Source of the DNA: Elioraea rosea
GTDB lineage: Bacteria > Pseudomonadota > Alphaproteobacteria > Acetobacterales > Acetobacteraceae
Direction of reading: 5' to 3'
DNA: 64,000 bases
Assembly (NCBI RefSeq): GCF_007644105.1
Contig: NZ_VFAC01000007.1
Location: 1 to 64,000 of the forward strand
Part shown: positions 25,912 to 35,524 of the stretch, in pieces
How the letters are laid out: each line of letters begins with the position of its first letter
Numbering within the stretch: position 1 is the stretch's first letter
Notes under the pieces: model-generated
Databases searched by the model: none
What the model saw: the letters and a program-made list of their open reading frames with translations, nothing else
Told to the model about the DNA's origin: nothing
Translations under genes and position numbers: made by a program

Positions 25912-28900
25912 ATGGCACATGACGGTGCGATGACCCTCTCCTGCCGCGACTGCGGCGAGGTGCTGCCGCCCGCGGCGCGCTTCTGCCCGGCCTGCGGCAC
26001 GCGCGTCGCGCAGGCGGCGCCGGGGCCGGTGGCCGATGGCGGCGAGCGCCGGCATGTGACCGTTCTCTTCTGCGACCTCGTCGGGTCGACCGGACTCGCC
26101 GCGAGGATGGATCCCGAGGAGTTCGCCGACCTGCTCGTCGCCTACCGGCAGGAGGCGATCGGCTGCGCGCGGCGGCATGGCGGGCACATCACCCGGTATG
26201 TCGGCGACGGCATCCTGATGACCTTCGGGTACCCGCGCGCGCTCGGGCGCGACGCCGAGGCGGCCATTGCCTGCGGGCTCGAGCTTGTCGGCGCGATCAC
26301 CGCACGCTACCCGGACGGCGTGGCCGGGCGGCCGGTGACGGTGCGTATCGGGATCGAGAGCGGCCTCGTGCTCATCGGCAATATCGGGCCCGAGGGCGGC
26401 GTCGAGCAGGACGCGATCGTGGGCGATGTGCCCAACACGGCCGCCAAGCTCCAGGTCGCGGCCCCGCCTGGCGGGGTGGTGATCGGGGAGGGCACGCAGC
26501 GCGTCGCGGGCCAGCATTTCCTCTGCCGCGACATCGGCGCCCCGCCCGGCCTCGCGCGCCCGATGCGGGTGCAGCTCGTGACGGGCCGGGCTCATTCCGC
26601 CCGCGTGCGCCTCGGCTTCGACGGCGCGCCGCCGCCCCTGATTGGCCGCGAGGCGGAGCTCGAGGCGCTCGCGACACGCTGGCGCAAGGCGGCGGACGGA
26701 TACGGCCAGGTCGTGTTCCTCAGCGGCGAGGCGGGCATCGGCAAGTCGCGCCTCGCGCTGGCCCTCAGCGAGCGCATCGCGCAGGCGAGTGCCGCGCATG
26801 CCGACCTGGTCGCCACCTGCGCGCCGCAGACGGAAAGCTCCGCGCTTCGCCCGCTCGTCGTCGCCCTTCGGCGCGCGCTCGGCCTCGGCGATGCCGCGCC
26901 CGCCTCGGACATCGCCGCCGCCGCCGACCAGCTCATCGACATGCTGAGGCTGCCGCGCGAACCGGCGCGGTCGATCCTCGCGGCCCTTCTCGAGGGCGGC
27001 GACCTTCCCTCCGCAGCGACGCTCGACATGACGCCGGAGGCCATCCGCCGCGTGGTGTTCGACGCGCTTCTCGCCTTCGTCGCGCAGAAGGCAGAGCAGG
27101 CGCCGCTGATGTTCCTGGTCGAGGACCTGCACTGGGCAGACCCCTCGCTTCTGGCGTTCGTGCGCCTTCTCGTCGAGCAGATCGTGCGCCAGCGCGTGCT
27201 CCTGGTCGCCACGCACCGGCCGGAGATGGTGCCGGACGTTCCCGAGCACGGGCATGTGCTCCGGCTCGCGCTGCGGCCGCTGGCGGCATCCGAAAGCCGC
27301 CGCATCGTCGCGGCCGGCGTCGGCGCGGGTCTCGATGAGGCGACGGTGGGGCGCATCGTCGCCCGCTGCGACGGCGTGCCGCTCTTCCTCGAGGAGTACG
27401 CCCGCGCCGCGACCGAGCGTGGCGGGGCGGAAGAGGCAGAGGTGCCGGAGACGCTCGCGGAGGTGCTCGAATCGCGCCTCGATGCCGTCGGCGAGGCGAA
27501 GGCAACCGCACAGGTCGCCGCCGTTCTCGGCCGCGAGGTGACGGCCGATCTGCTTCGCCCGCTCTGCGGCCTCGGCCCGGAGGCGCTTCTGTCGCATCTC
27601 GATCGCCTTGCCGCCGCGGGGCTTCTCGTGCCGACGCGCGCCGTACCCGAGCCCGCCTATGCGTTCCGCCACGCCGTCCTGCGCGAGGCGGCCTATGCGA
27701 GCCTCAGGCGGGACAAGCGTCGCGCGCTGCATCGCGCGACCGCCGAGCTGATCGCCTCCGCCCATCCCGAGCTTGCCCGCGCCGAGCCGGAGACGGTGGC
27801 ACTGCACTGGGCCGAGGCGGGCGAGGCGCAGCGCGCGGCCGCGCTCTGGCGCGTCGCCGCCGCGCGCGCTCTCGGCGCCTCGGCGAACGAGGAGGCCGAG
27901 CGGCATGTGCGCGCAGCACTTCGCGTGCTTCCCCCTGGCGAGCAGGCAGGCGAGGAGACGCGGCTGCTCACGCTGCAGCTGATGCTGCAGCTCGGCTCCG
28001 CGCTCACCGCCCTGCGCGGCTATGCCGCCCCCGAGACCTTTGATGCGTTCGAATCCGCCCGGCGCCTCGCGGAGGGGCTCACCGATGCCGCGAGCCTCTA
28101 CCCGGTGCTGTCGGGTCTGAAGGCGTTCTACATGGTGCGCGGCCCGCTGCCCGAGGCGCGGCGGCTCGGCGAGAGGCTGCTCGCGCTCGCCGAGCGTGGT
28201 GGCAACCCTGCCCATCTGCGCGACGCGCGCCGCCGCATGGGCTGGTGCCTGACCGCGATGGGCGAGCTCGCCGACGGCGAGGCGATGCTGCGCCAGGTCG
28301 TCGCCGAGGAAGGGCCGGTGCCGGAGGGCGCAGGCAGCGACGTGGTGGCCATGGCGTGGGGCAACCTCGCGATGAACGCGATGCTCGCTGGCCCCGCAGA
28401 GACGGCGCGCGCCGCCGCGGAGGCCGGCGTGCGCCGGGCGCGCCGCGGCAGCCACTCGCTCAGCCTCGCCTATGCCGCGGGCCTGGCCGCAACCTCTGCG
28501 CAAGTGCTGGGCGATGTCGAGGCGACGCGCAGCCTCGCCGAGGAGGTGCACGCCGTCGCGCTCGACCGCGGCATCACCTACTGGTCGGCCATGGCGCGAA
28601 TCATTTCGGGCTGGGTGCGGGCCGTCGATGGGGAGCCGGCCGACGGGGTGGCCCGCATCCGTGCCGGCATCGCGCTCTATCTCGACACGCAGGGCGCCGT
28701 GCTCCTGCCCTACGCGCAGGGCCTGCTCGCCGATGCGCTTGCGCTCGCGGGCCAGGAGGAGGCGGCACGCGAAGCCGTGCGGCACGGCATCGCCACGGCC
28801 ACCACGCTCGGCGGCAAGGCCTTCCTGCCCGATCTCCTGCGCCGCCTCGGCACGCTCGGCGAGGCAGACGCGTTCGACCGCGCGGCCGCGCTCGCCGAAG

Positions 28901-29031
28901 TCATGGGCGCCCACCTCGCTCTCGAGCGGATCGTGCGGGCGCGGGCTCACGCGGTGGCGGCGGACGCTGCCGGAGGGGCGACGGCGGGTGACACCCGGGC
29001 GAGCAGCCTCAGCGCCGGCGGCATCGCGTAG
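25912..29031 (+). CDS. zinc-ribbon / class III nucleotide cyclase / AAA ATPase / helical-repeat signalling protein
   Basis: A 1039-residue protein with four parts: a zinc ribbon (Cys11, 14, 25, 28), a class III cyclase domain (about 47-225), a STAND-like ATPase (Walker A GEAGIGKS at 272-279, Walker B LMFLVEDLHWAD) and a long TPR-like helical C-terminus. Both metal Asp are present (Asp55 in FCDLVGST, Asp99 in YVGDG). The transition-state Arg of NxxxR is Lys179 (NTAAKLQ), so cyclase activity may be weak. The ATG at 25912 is chosen; 25930 is an alternative. It is divergent from the radical SAM cassette across 200 bp. Its 3' end overlaps the convergent BASS gene by 85 nt. Confidence 0.88.
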   Translation: MAHDGAMTLSCRDCGEVLPPAARFCPACGTRVAQAAPGPVADGGERRHVTVLFCDLVGSTGLAARMDPEEFADLLVAYRQEAIGCARRHGGHITRYVGDGILMTFGYPRALGRDAEAAIACGLELVGAITARYPDGVAGRPVTVRIGIESGLVLIGNIGPEGGVEQDAIVGDVPNTAAKLQVAAPPGGVVIGEGTQRVAGQHFLCRDIGAPPGLARPMRVQLVTGRAHSARVRLGFDGAPPPLIGREAELEALATRWRKAADGYGQVVFLSGEAGIGKSRLALALSERIAQASAAHADLVATCAPQTESSALRPLVVALRRALGLGDAAPASDIAAAADQLIDMLRLPREPARSILAALLEGGDLPSAATLDMTPEAIRRVVFDALLAFVAQKAEQAPLMFLVEDLHWADPSLLAFVRLLVEQIVRQRVLLVATHRPEMVPDVPEHGHVLRLALRPLAASESRRIVAAGVGAGLDEATVGRIVARCDGVPLFLEEYARAATERGGAEEAEVPETLAEVLESRLDAVGEAKATAQVAAVLGREVTADLLRPLCGLGPEALLSHLDRLAAAGLLVPTRAVPEPAYAFRHAVLREAAYASLRRDKRRALHRATAELIASAHPELARAEPETVALHWAEAGEAQRAAALWRVAAARALGASANEEAERHVRAALRVLPPGEQAGEETRLLTLQLMLQLGSALTALRGYAAPETFDAFESARRLAEGLTDAASLYPVLSGLKAFYMVRGPLPEARRLGERLLALAERGGNPAHLRDARRRMGWCLTAMGELADGEAMLRQVVAEEGPVPEGAGSDVVAMAWGNLAMNAMLAGPAETARAAAEAGVRRARRGSHSLSLAYAAGLAATSAQVLGDVEATRSLAEEVHAVALDRGITYWSAMARIISGWVRAVDGEPADGVARIRAGIALYLDTQGAVLLPYAQGLLADALALAGQEEAAREAVRHGIATATTLGGKAFLPDLLRRLGTLGEADAFDRAAALAEVMGAHLALERIVRARAHAVAADAAGGATAGDTRASSLSAGGIA

Positions 29032-29903
29032 AACACGATCGCCGAGAGGGCGAGCATCTGCTCGGTCGCCTCCGGCAGCATCCCCGCCGTCGCTGCCCAC
29101 ACCACGGCGATGTTGCGCGACACCGCGCTCACCGCCACCCCGCGCGCATCGGCCTTGGCGTGGCGCGAGAAGGCCAGCGCGGTCGCCGCATAGGCCGCGA
29201 GAAGCAGGGCAGCGATCAGGAGCGCGATGGAGGCGGCCTCGAGTGGCGCCTCGCGCAGCATCGGCCCGATGCCCGATGATCGGGCGAGCGTCGTCGGCAG
29301 CAGGATGGCGAAGGCAAGCGTGGTCCAGCGCGCGGCGTTCAGCCTGGCATCGGCGAAACGGACGCCGGCGCGCCGCAGCGCGAGCGCGGCCAGCGCCGGC
29401 AGCAGGACCACCACCGCCGCGCGGCCGGCCAGCGCGAGCGGCGCCATCCCCTCTGCCGGAAGCGCGACGAGCAGGGCGAGAAGGGGCAGCAGCAGCGGCA
29501 GCGCGAGGAAGGTGACGGCGGAGAGGCAGAGCGCGAGCGCGGCATTGCCGCCTGCGAGCGTCACGTAGAGGGCAGCGCCCGTGCCGACGGGCGCTGCGAG
29601 AAGCAGCATCGCGCCGAGGGCGAGTGCGGGGTCTGCCCCGGCTGCCGCGGCGAGGCACCAGCCGGCGAGGGGCAAGGCGAGCTGGATGAAGAGCGCGGCG
29701 CAGAGAAGCCGGGCCGGGGCGCGCAGCACGGCGGCGAAGCGCGCCGCATCGGCACCCATGACGGTCGTGAACACCAGCGCGGCGACGAGGGCGGGGAGAA
29801 GCGGCAGGGCTGCGGCAGCCGCGCCCGGAGCGAGGATGCCGAGGGCGAGCGCGCCCGGCACCGCGAGGGTCGCGACGTCACCGATCGCAGGGATGCGCGG
29901 CAT
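28947..29903 (-). CDS. BASS-like (bile acid:sodium symporter family) transporter
   Basis: A 318-residue inner-membrane protein with about nine or ten hydrophobic helices, very rich in Ala and Leu. It contains LLLAAPVGTGAALYVTLAGGNAALALCLSAVTFLALP, similar to the core of BASS and arsenite-type permeases, and SRNIAVVWAATAGMLP near the end. The substrate is unknown. The last 28 codons overlap the cyclase gene tail to tail. A CRP-like palindrome lies about 80 bp upstream of its start. Confidence 0.72.
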   Translation of the reverse strand: MPRIPAIGDVATLAVPGALALGILAPGAAAAALPLLPALVAALVFTTVMGADAARFAAVLRAPARLLCAALFIQLALPLAGWCLAAAAGADPALALGAMLLLAAPVGTGAALYVTLAGGNAALALCLSAVTFLALPLLLPLLALLVALPAEGMAPLALAGRAAVVVLLPALAALALRRAGVRFADARLNAARWTTLAFAILLPTTLARSSGIGPMLREAPLEAASIALLIAALLLAAYAATALAFSRHAKADARGVAVSAVSRNIAVVWAATAGMLPEATEQMLALSAIVFYAMPPALRLLARVSPAVAPPAASAATA

Positions 29904-29981
29904 GGCGGTGCTCCGCAGGGGCTGGCAGGGACCGGTGACCCGGCCCGTGCCGCACTCTGCGTCGGCCGCCCCGCCGCGCCG

Positions 29982-29997
29982 TGTGGCCTACCTCACA
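29982..29997. promoter_or_regulatory. CRP-like palindrome
   Basis: TGTGG-N6-TCACA differs from the CRP consensus TGTGA-N6-TCACA at one base of one half-site. It lies between glcB (stop at 30022) and the BASS gene (start at 29903), about 80 bp upstream of the latter. It can also fold as a 6-bp stem. A CRP-family regulator and a cyclase-domain protein are encoded in the same window, but no link is shown. Confidence 0.35.
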
Positions 29998-30021
29998 CGC
30001 GAGCGGCTTGACGCGGCCCCC

Positions 30022-32178
30022 TCAGGCGGCCTTGGCCTCGCGCCGGCGCGCGTGCAGCACGAACTCGGTGTAGCCGTTCGGCTGCTCGCGGCCCTTGAAC
30101 ACGAGGTCGCACGCCGCCTTGAAGGCAGGGCCGTCGAACTCAGGCGCCATCGGGCGATAGGCCGGGTCGGACGCGTTCTGGCGGTCGACCACCGCTGCCA
30201 TGCGCTTCAGCGTCTCCATCACCTGCGCCTCGGTGACCACGCCGTGGTGCAGCCAGTTGGCGACGTGCTGGCTCGAGATGCGCAACGTCGCGCGGTCCTC
30301 CATCAGCCCGACATCGTCGATGTCCGGCACCTTGGAGCAGCCGACCCCCTGGTCCACCCAGCGCACCACGTAGCCGAGGATGCCCTGGCAGTTGTTGTCG
30401 AGCTCGGCCTGCAGGTCCTTCGGGTCCCAGTTCGGCCGGTCAGCGATCGGGAGCACGAGGATGTCCGACACCGTGGCGGGGCTGCGGGTGGCGATCTCCT
30501 TCTGCCGAGCCCCGACATCGACCTGGTGGTAGTGCAGCGCATGCAGGGTCGCGGCCGTCGGCGAGGGCACCCACGCGGTGTTGGCGCCCGCCTTGGGGTG
30601 GCCGACCTTCTGCTCGAGCATCGCGGCCATCCTGTCCGGCATCGCCCACATGCCCTTGCCGATCTGCGCCCGACCCGCGAGGCCGCAGGCGAGCCCGGCA
30701 TCGACATTGTTGTTCTCGTAGGCGCCGATCCAGACCGCGTTCTTCATCTCGTTCTTGCGGATCATCGGGCCCGCTTCCATCGCGGTGTGGATCTCGTCGC
30801 CCGTGCGGTCGAGGAAGCCCGTGTTGATGAAGGCGACGCGATGCTTCGCCGCGGCGATGCTGGCGCGGAGGTTGATCGAGGTGCGCCGCTCCTCGTCCAT
30901 GATGCCCATCTTCATGGTGTGGCGGGCGAGGCCCAGCAGGTCCTCCACGCGCGAGAACAGCGCGTCGGCCCAGGCGATCTCGGCCGGGCCGTGCATCTTC
31001 GGTTTCACCACGTAGATGCTGCCCGCGCGGCTGTTGCGGAAGCCCGCCGCGCCCTTGAGGTCATGCACCGCGCAGAGCGAAGTCACCGCCGCGTCGAGGA
31101 TGGTCTCGGGGATCTCGCGGCCCTCGGCATCGAGCACCGCGTCGGTCATCATGTGGTGGCCGACATTGCGCACCAGCATCAGGGACCGGCCGGGAAGCGT
31201 GATCGTGCCGCCAGACGGCGTGGTCCAGCTCCTGTCGGGGTTCAGCCTGCGCTCGACCGTTCGGTCGCCCCGCTTGAAGGCGGCCGACAGCGTGCCCTTC
31301 ATCAGCCCGAGCCAGTTCCGGTAGACGCCGACCTTGTCTGCGGCATCGACGGCCGAGACGCTGTCCTCGCAGTCCTGGATCGTCGAGACGGCGGCCTCGA
31401 GCACGACATCGGCGACGCCGGCCCGGTCGTCCCGGCCGATCGCGTGCGAACGGTCGATCCGGATCTCGACATGCAGGCCGTTGTGGCGGAGCAGGATGGA
31501 GGACGGGGCTGCCGCGTCCCCGGCATAGCCGACGAAGGCCCCGGCGTCCTTGAGCCCCGTCTTGCCCGAGGGAAGGGCGACGGCGAGCGCGCCGGCCTCG
31601 ACCGCGTAGCCCGTCGCCTCGGCGTGCGACCCGGCGGCGAGAGGGGCCACCTCGTCGAGCACCTTGCGAGCGCGGGAGACGACGGCGGCGCCACGGGCGG
31701 GGTCGTAGCCAGGGCCGCCCGGCAGGCCCATGCCCATCGCATCGGTGCCGTAGAGCGCATCGTAGAGCGAGCCCCAGCGGGCATTCGCGGCATTCAGCGC
31801 ATAGCGCGCGTTGGAGACGGGCACGACCAGCTGCGGCCCGGCGATGCGGGCGATCTCGTCGTCGACATTCGCGGTCGCGGCCTGCACCGGGCCGGGGTCG
31901 GGCAGGAGGTAGCCGATCTCGCGGAGGAATGCCTCGTAGGCGGCCTGGTCGTGCTTCTGGCCGCGGCGGGCCTTGTGCCAGGCATCGATCTCGCCCTGCA
32001 GGCGGTCACGCTCGGCGAGCAGCCGGGCGTTGCCGGGCGCGAGTTCGGTGACGATGGCGCCGAGGCCCGACCAGAAGGCGGACGGGTCGATGCCCGTTCC
32101 GGGAGCAGCCTCGTCCGCGACGAAGGCGGCCAGCTCCTGTGCAACCTGGAGGCTCCCGGCCTCGATCCGTGACGTCAT
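30022..32178 (-). CDS. glcB: malate synthase G
   Basis: Condenses glyoxylate with acetyl-CoA to malate. With 718 residues it has the length of the monomeric G isoform, not the shorter A form. Visible landmarks are the N-terminal helix ([18 protein letters not shown]), [63 protein letters not shown] (catalytic Arg region), [17 protein letters not shown] and a C-terminal [20 protein letters not shown]. The ATG at 32178 has a GAGGAGAAGG ribosome site; the frame runs further to 32388 without support. No aceA is adjacent; glyoxylate may come from glycolate or other routes. Confidence 0.96.
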   Translation of the reverse strand: MTSRIEAGSLQVAQELAAFVADEAAPGTGIDPSAFWSGLGAIVTELAPGNARLLAERDRLQGEIDAWHKARRGQKHDQAAYEAFLREIGYLLPDPGPVQAATANVDDEIARIAGPQLVVPVSNARYALNAANARWGSLYDALYGTDAMGMGLPGGPGYDPARGAAVVSRARKVLDEVAPLAAGSHAEATGYAVEAGALAVALPSGKTGLKDAGAFVGYAGDAAAPSSILLRHNGLHVEIRIDRSHAIGRDDRAGVADVVLEAAVSTIQDCEDSVSAVDAADKVGVYRNWLGLMKGTLSAAFKRGDRTVERRLNPDRSWTTPSGGTITLPGRSLMLVRNVGHHMMTDAVLDAEGREIPETILDAAVTSLCAVHDLKGAAGFRNSRAGSIYVVKPKMHGPAEIAWADALFSRVEDLLGLARHTMKMGIMDEERRTSINLRASIAAAKHRVAFINTGFLDRTGDEIHTAMEAGPMIRKNEMKNAVWIGAYENNNVDAGLACGLAGRAQIGKGMWAMPDRMAAMLEQKVGHPKAGANTAWVPSPTAATLHALHYHQVDVGARQKEIATRSPATVSDILVLPIADRPNWDPKDLQAELDNNCQGILGYVVRWVDQGVGCSKVPDIDDVGLMEDRATLRISSQHVANWLHHGVVTEAQVMETLKRMAAVVDRQNASDPAYRPMAPEFDGPAFKAACDLVFKGREQPNGYTEFVLHARRREAKAA

Positions 32179-32257
32179 GCGCCTTCTCCTCGTTTGCACT
32201 TGCGGGCCAAGCCTCCGGGCGCGGCCCGTTCCTGCACCGTTCTTCTTCCGGAGCGGT

Positions 32258-32271
32258 TGCAGTGCAGCATG
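32258..32271. promoter_or_regulatory. TGCA-repeat motif, possible PhaR operator (copy 1)
   Basis: The 14-mer TGCAGTGCAGCATG lies 80 bp upstream of glcB and 194 bp upstream of pntAA. Its complement contains CTGC-ACT-GCA, close to the CTGC-N3/4-GCAG consensus reported for the alphaproteobacterial polyhydroxyalkanoate regulator PhaR. The same 14-mer recurs before the patatin gene at 55463. Confidence 0.35.
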
Positions 32272-32404
32272 CTCCGGTTCAAGGCCGTTTTGAAGGGGAT
32301 GGGTGGGATTGTCGACAGGAGCGGCCCCGGAAAGAGGCGCAATGCAGCCCTGCCCCATGCTCTTGCGCAGGTGACCCCTTTGCAGCATATGCGGCCTTCA
32401 TGCT

Positions 32405-32430
32405 CCGGCAGGGCTCGCCTGCCGGGCGTT
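32405..32430 (+). promoter_or_regulatory. strong hairpin in the pnt leader, possible attenuator
   Basis: CCGGCAGG (32405-32412), loop GCTCG, CCTGCCGG (32418-32425) is a perfect 8-bp stem. It is followed by GCGTTCTTT, 40 nt upstream of the pntAA ATG. The T content after the stem is modest, so it may be an attenuator, an mRNA-stability stem or chance. Confidence 0.35.
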
Positions 32431-32464
32431 CTTTGGCCGGCCATCTCGAGAAGGATCATCGCCG

Positions 32465-33634
32465 ATGCGCCTTGCGGTGCTGAAGGAACGTCGCCCGGGT
32501 GAGGCGCGTGTGGCGGCCACCCCGGACACGGTGAAGAAGCTCACCGCGCTCGGCCTCACCGTCGTGGTCGAGAGCGGAGCGGGTGCGGGCAGCTCGATCC
32601 CCGACAGCGAGTTCGCCGCCGCCGGCGCCGAGATCGCGCCCGATGCCGCGGCGGCGCTCTCGGGGGCGGGGATCGTCTTCAAGGTGCAGGCGCCCCTCGG
32701 CCCGGGCGAGGGTGACGTCGACGAGATGGCCCTGATCCCGCGCGGCGCGCTCCTCGTCGGGACGCTCGGCGCCTACGGCAACGAGGACAGGACGCGCGCC
32801 TACGCCGAGCGCGGCATTGATGCCTGCGCGATGGAGCTCCTGCCCCGCATCACCCGCGCGCAGAGCATGGACGTGCTGTCGAGCCAGGCGAACCTCGCCG
32901 GCTACCGCGCCGTCCTCGAGGGCGCGACCGCCTATGGCCGCGGCTTCCCGATGATGATGACGGCGGCAGGCACGGTTCCTCCCGCGGCGGTGTTCGTTCT
33001 CGGCGCCGGCGTCGCCGGGCTCCAGGCCATCGCGACCGCCCGACGCCTCGGCGCGAAGGTGTCGGCCACCGATGTGCGCCCCGCGGCGAAGGAGGAGATC
33101 AAGTCCCTCGGCGCCGCCTTCATCGGCGTCGAGAGCGAGGAGACGGCCGCGGCCCAGACCTCCGGCGGCTACGCCAAGGAGATGAGCGAGGACTTCAAGC
33201 GCCGCCAGGCCGAGCTGATGGCCGAGACGGTGAAGAAGCAGGACATCATCGTCTGCACGGCGCTGACGTTGGGCCGCGCCGCGCCGAAGATCCTCTCGGC
33301 AGAGCATGTCGCCTCGATGAAGCCCGGCGCGGTGATCGTCGACATCGCGGCGGATGCGGGCGGCAACTGCGCGCTGACCGTTCCCGGCGAGAAGGTCGTG
33401 ACCGAGAACGACGTGACCATCCTCGGCTGGCGGAACTGGCCCTCGCGCATCGCTGTGGCCTCCTCCGCCCTCTATGCGCGCAACCTCCTGACCTTCCTGA
33501 CGGCGTTCTGGGACAAGGACGGGAAGAAGCCGAACCTCAAGCCCGAGGACGAGATCGTCCAGGGCGTGGCGCTGACGCGCGGCGGCGCCGTCGTCCACCC
33601 CGCCTTCGCGCCGAAGCCCGCAGCGGCTGCCTGA
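32465..33634 (+). CDS. pntAA: NAD(P) transhydrogenase subunit alpha part 1 (domain I, NAD-binding)
   Basis: Soluble NAD(H)-binding subunit (389 residues) of the proton-translocating transhydrogenase that makes NADPH from NADH using the proton gradient. It opens with the family signature [25 protein letters not shown]. It also has the RQD-loop region [25 protein letters not shown], the Rossmann motif [20 protein letters not shown] and the [10 protein letters not shown] segment. The alpha chain is split into two genes, as in Rhodospirillum and most alphaproteobacteria. GAGAAGGA precedes the ATG. First gene of pntAA-pntAB-pntB. Confidence 0.96.
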   Translation: MRLAVLKERRPGEARVAATPDTVKKLTALGLTVVVESGAGAGSSIPDSEFAAAGAEIAPDAAAALSGAGIVFKVQAPLGPGEGDVDEMALIPRGALLVGTLGAYGNEDRTRAYAERGIDACAMELLPRITRAQSMDVLSSQANLAGYRAVLEGATAYGRGFPMMMTAAGTVPPAAVFVLGAGVAGLQAIATARRLGAKVSATDVRPAAKEEIKSLGAAFIGVESEETAAAQTSGGYAKEMSEDFKRRQAELMAETVKKQDIIVCTALTLGRAAPKILSAEHVASMKPGAVIVDIAADAGGNCALTVPGEKVVTENDVTILGWRNWPSRIAVASSALYARNLLTFLTAFWDKDGKKPNLKPEDEIVQGVALTRGGAVVHPAFAPKPAAAA

Positions 33635-33656
33635 TCTCCAACAGGGACACAGCATC

Positions 33657-34064
33657 ATGAACCCCAACCAGGTCGCTGAGACCGCGAGTTCGCTGGCGCG
33701 CGACGCCGCCGCGCTCGCCGACCGCGCCAACGCTCTTGCGATGCAGGCCGCGGGCACGGCAGCCGGCACGGCGGAAGTGGTCGAGCCCTTCCTGTTCCTG
33801 CTCTCGATCTTCCTGCTCGCCTGCTTCGTCGGCTACTACGTGGTGTGGAACGTCACGCCTGCGCTGCACTCGCCGCTGATGGGCGTGACCAACGCGATCT
33901 CCTCGGTGATCATCGTCGGTGCGCTTCTCGCCGTCGGCCTCGCCGACGACCCGGTCGCGCGCGTCTTCGGCTTCATCGCCGTGCTTCTCGCCTCGGTGAA
34001 CATCTTCGGCGGGTTCATCGTCACGCAACGCATGCTCTCGATGTTCCGCAAGAAGGGGAAGTGA
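33657..34064 (+). CDS. pntAB: NAD(P) transhydrogenase subunit alpha part 2 (membrane)
   Basis: A 135-residue membrane subunit carrying the first helices of domain II of transhydrogenase. After about 40 residues come hydrophobic segments ([66 protein letters not shown]). [13 protein letters not shown] and [19 protein letters not shown] are typical of PntA C-termini. It lies 22 nt after pntAA and 4 nt before pntB. Confidence 0.95.
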   Translation: MNPNQVAETASSLARDAAALADRANALAMQAAGTAAGTAEVVEPFLFLLSIFLLACFVGYYVVWNVTPALHSPLMGVTNAISSVIIVGALLAVGLADDPVARVFGFIAVLLASVNIFGGFIVTQRMLSMFRKKGK

Positions 34065-34068
34065 GACG

Positions 34069-35469
34069 ATGAGCGCTTCCCTCACCGCGGTCGCCTACCT
34101 CGTCGCCTCCGTCTGCTTCATCCTGGCGCTGCGCGGGCTCTCGAGCCCGGAGACGGCGCGCCAGGGCAACATGCTCGGCATCGCAGGCATGGCGATCGCG
34201 GTGTTCGCGACGCTGCTGAAGCCGGGCATGGGCGGGTTCCACTGGATCATCCTCGCGGTCGCGATCGGCGGCGGCGCGGGCGCCTACATCGCCACCCGCA
34301 TCCAGATGACGGCGCTGCCGCAGCTCGTCGCCGCCTTCCACAGCCTCGTCGGCCTCGCCGCGGTGTTCGTCGCCGCCGCCGCCCTCTACTCGCCGCAGAG
34401 CTTCGGCCTCGGCCTTCCCGGCACGATGAAGGCCGCCTCGCTGATCGAGATGAGCCTCGGGCTTGCCATCGGCGCCATCACCTTCTCCGGCTCGGTGATC
34501 GCCTTCGCCAAGCTGCAGGGCATGATGTCGGGCGCGCCGATCACCTTCGCCAACCAGCACATGCTGAACGCCGTGCTCGGCGTCGTGCTCGTGCTGCTGG
34601 TGATCATCTTCGTCTCGACCGAGAGCCGGGCGGTGTTCTGGCTGATCGCCCTGCTCGCCTTCGCGATCGGCTTCCTGATCATCATCCCGATCGGCGGCGC
34701 GGACATGCCCGTCGTCGTCTCGATGCTGAACTCGTACTCGGGCTGGGCTGCCTGCGGCATCGGCTTCACCGTCGGCAACCTGATGCTGATCATCGCCGGC
34801 GCGCTGGTCGGCGCCTCGGGCGCGATCCTCTCCTACATCATGTGCAAGGGGATGAACCGCTCGATCATCAACGTGCTGCTCGGCGGCTTCGGCACCGACA
34901 CCTCGACGGCCGGTGCCGGCGGCGGCCCTGGGGGCGACCGCTCGGTGCGCGCGGGCGCGGCGGACGATGCGGGCTTCATCATGAAGAACGCCTCGAAGGT
35001 GATCATCGTTCCGGGCTACGGCATGGCGGTGGCGCAGGCCCAGCACGCGCTGCGCGAGATGGCCGACACGCTGAAGAAGGAAGGCGTGGAGGTGAAGTAC
35101 GCCATCCACCCCGTCGCGGGCCGCATGCCCGGGCACATGAACGTCCTGCTCGCCGAGGCCAACGTTCCGTACGACGAGGTGTTCGAGCTCGAGGAGATCA
35201 ACAACGACTTCTCGACCGCGGACGTGGTGTACGTGATCGGCGCGAACGACGTGACCAACCCAGCCGCCAAGACCGACCCGCAGAGCCCGATCTACGGCAT
35301 GCCCATCCTCGAGGTGGACAAGGCAAAGACGGTGCTCTTCGTGAAGCGCTCGATGGCCTCGGGCTATGCCGGCGTCGACAACGAGCTGTTCTTCCGCCCG
35401 AACACGATGATGCTGTTCGGGGACGCGAAGAAGATGACTGAGGAGATCGTCCAGAGCCTCGGCCACTGA
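34069..35469 (+). CDS. pntB: NAD(P) transhydrogenase subunit beta
   Basis: A 466-residue subunit with about nine membrane helices of domain II (proton channel) followed by the NADP(H)-binding domain III. Domain III is recognised by VIIVPGYGMAVAQAQHALREM, YAIHPVAGRMPGHMNVLLAEA, the VIGANDVTNPAAKTDP loop, and VLFVKRSMASGYAGVDNELF near the C-terminus. It is the last gene of the operon. A stable hairpin lies between it and the convergent oxidoreductase gene. Confidence 0.97.
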   Translation: MSASLTAVAYLVASVCFILALRGLSSPETARQGNMLGIAGMAIAVFATLLKPGMGGFHWIILAVAIGGGAGAYIATRIQMTALPQLVAAFHSLVGLAAVFVAAAALYSPQSFGLGLPGTMKAASLIEMSLGLAIGAITFSGSVIAFAKLQGMMSGAPITFANQHMLNAVLGVVLVLLVIIFVSTESRAVFWLIALLAFAIGFLIIIPIGGADMPVVVSMLNSYSGWAACGIGFTVGNLMLIIAGALVGASGAILSYIMCKGMNRSIINVLLGGFGTDTSTAGAGGGPGGDRSVRAGAADDAGFIMKNASKVIIVPGYGMAVAQAQHALREMADTLKKEGVEVKYAIHPVAGRMPGHMNVLLAEANVPYDEVFELEEINNDFSTADVVYVIGANDVTNPAAKTDPQSPIYGMPILEVDKAKTVLFVKRSMASGYAGVDNELFFRPNTMMLFGDAKKMTEEIVQSLGH

Positions 35470-35495
35470 GCTTGCCGCACCGTGGCAGCGTGATT

Positions 35496-35523
35496 GCGGG
35501 CGGGGGCTTCGGCTCCCGCCCGT
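35496..35523. terminator. intrinsic terminator between pntB and a convergent oxidoreductase gene
   Basis: GGGCGGGGGC (35498-35507), TTCG tetraloop, GCTCCCGCCC (35512-35521) forms a 10-bp stem, extendable to 12 bp, closed by a C(UUCG)G loop. TCTCATTT follows. It sits between two convergent stops and probably serves pntB. Confidence 0.65.
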
Positions 35524-35524
35524 C

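Noticed and set aside
25708-29658. 1316-residue open frame on the minus strand opposite the cyclase gene
   Set aside because: It is a shadow frame: Arg/His-rich, no domains, and the plus strand holds a clear multidomain protein. Long antisense frames are normal at 70% GC.
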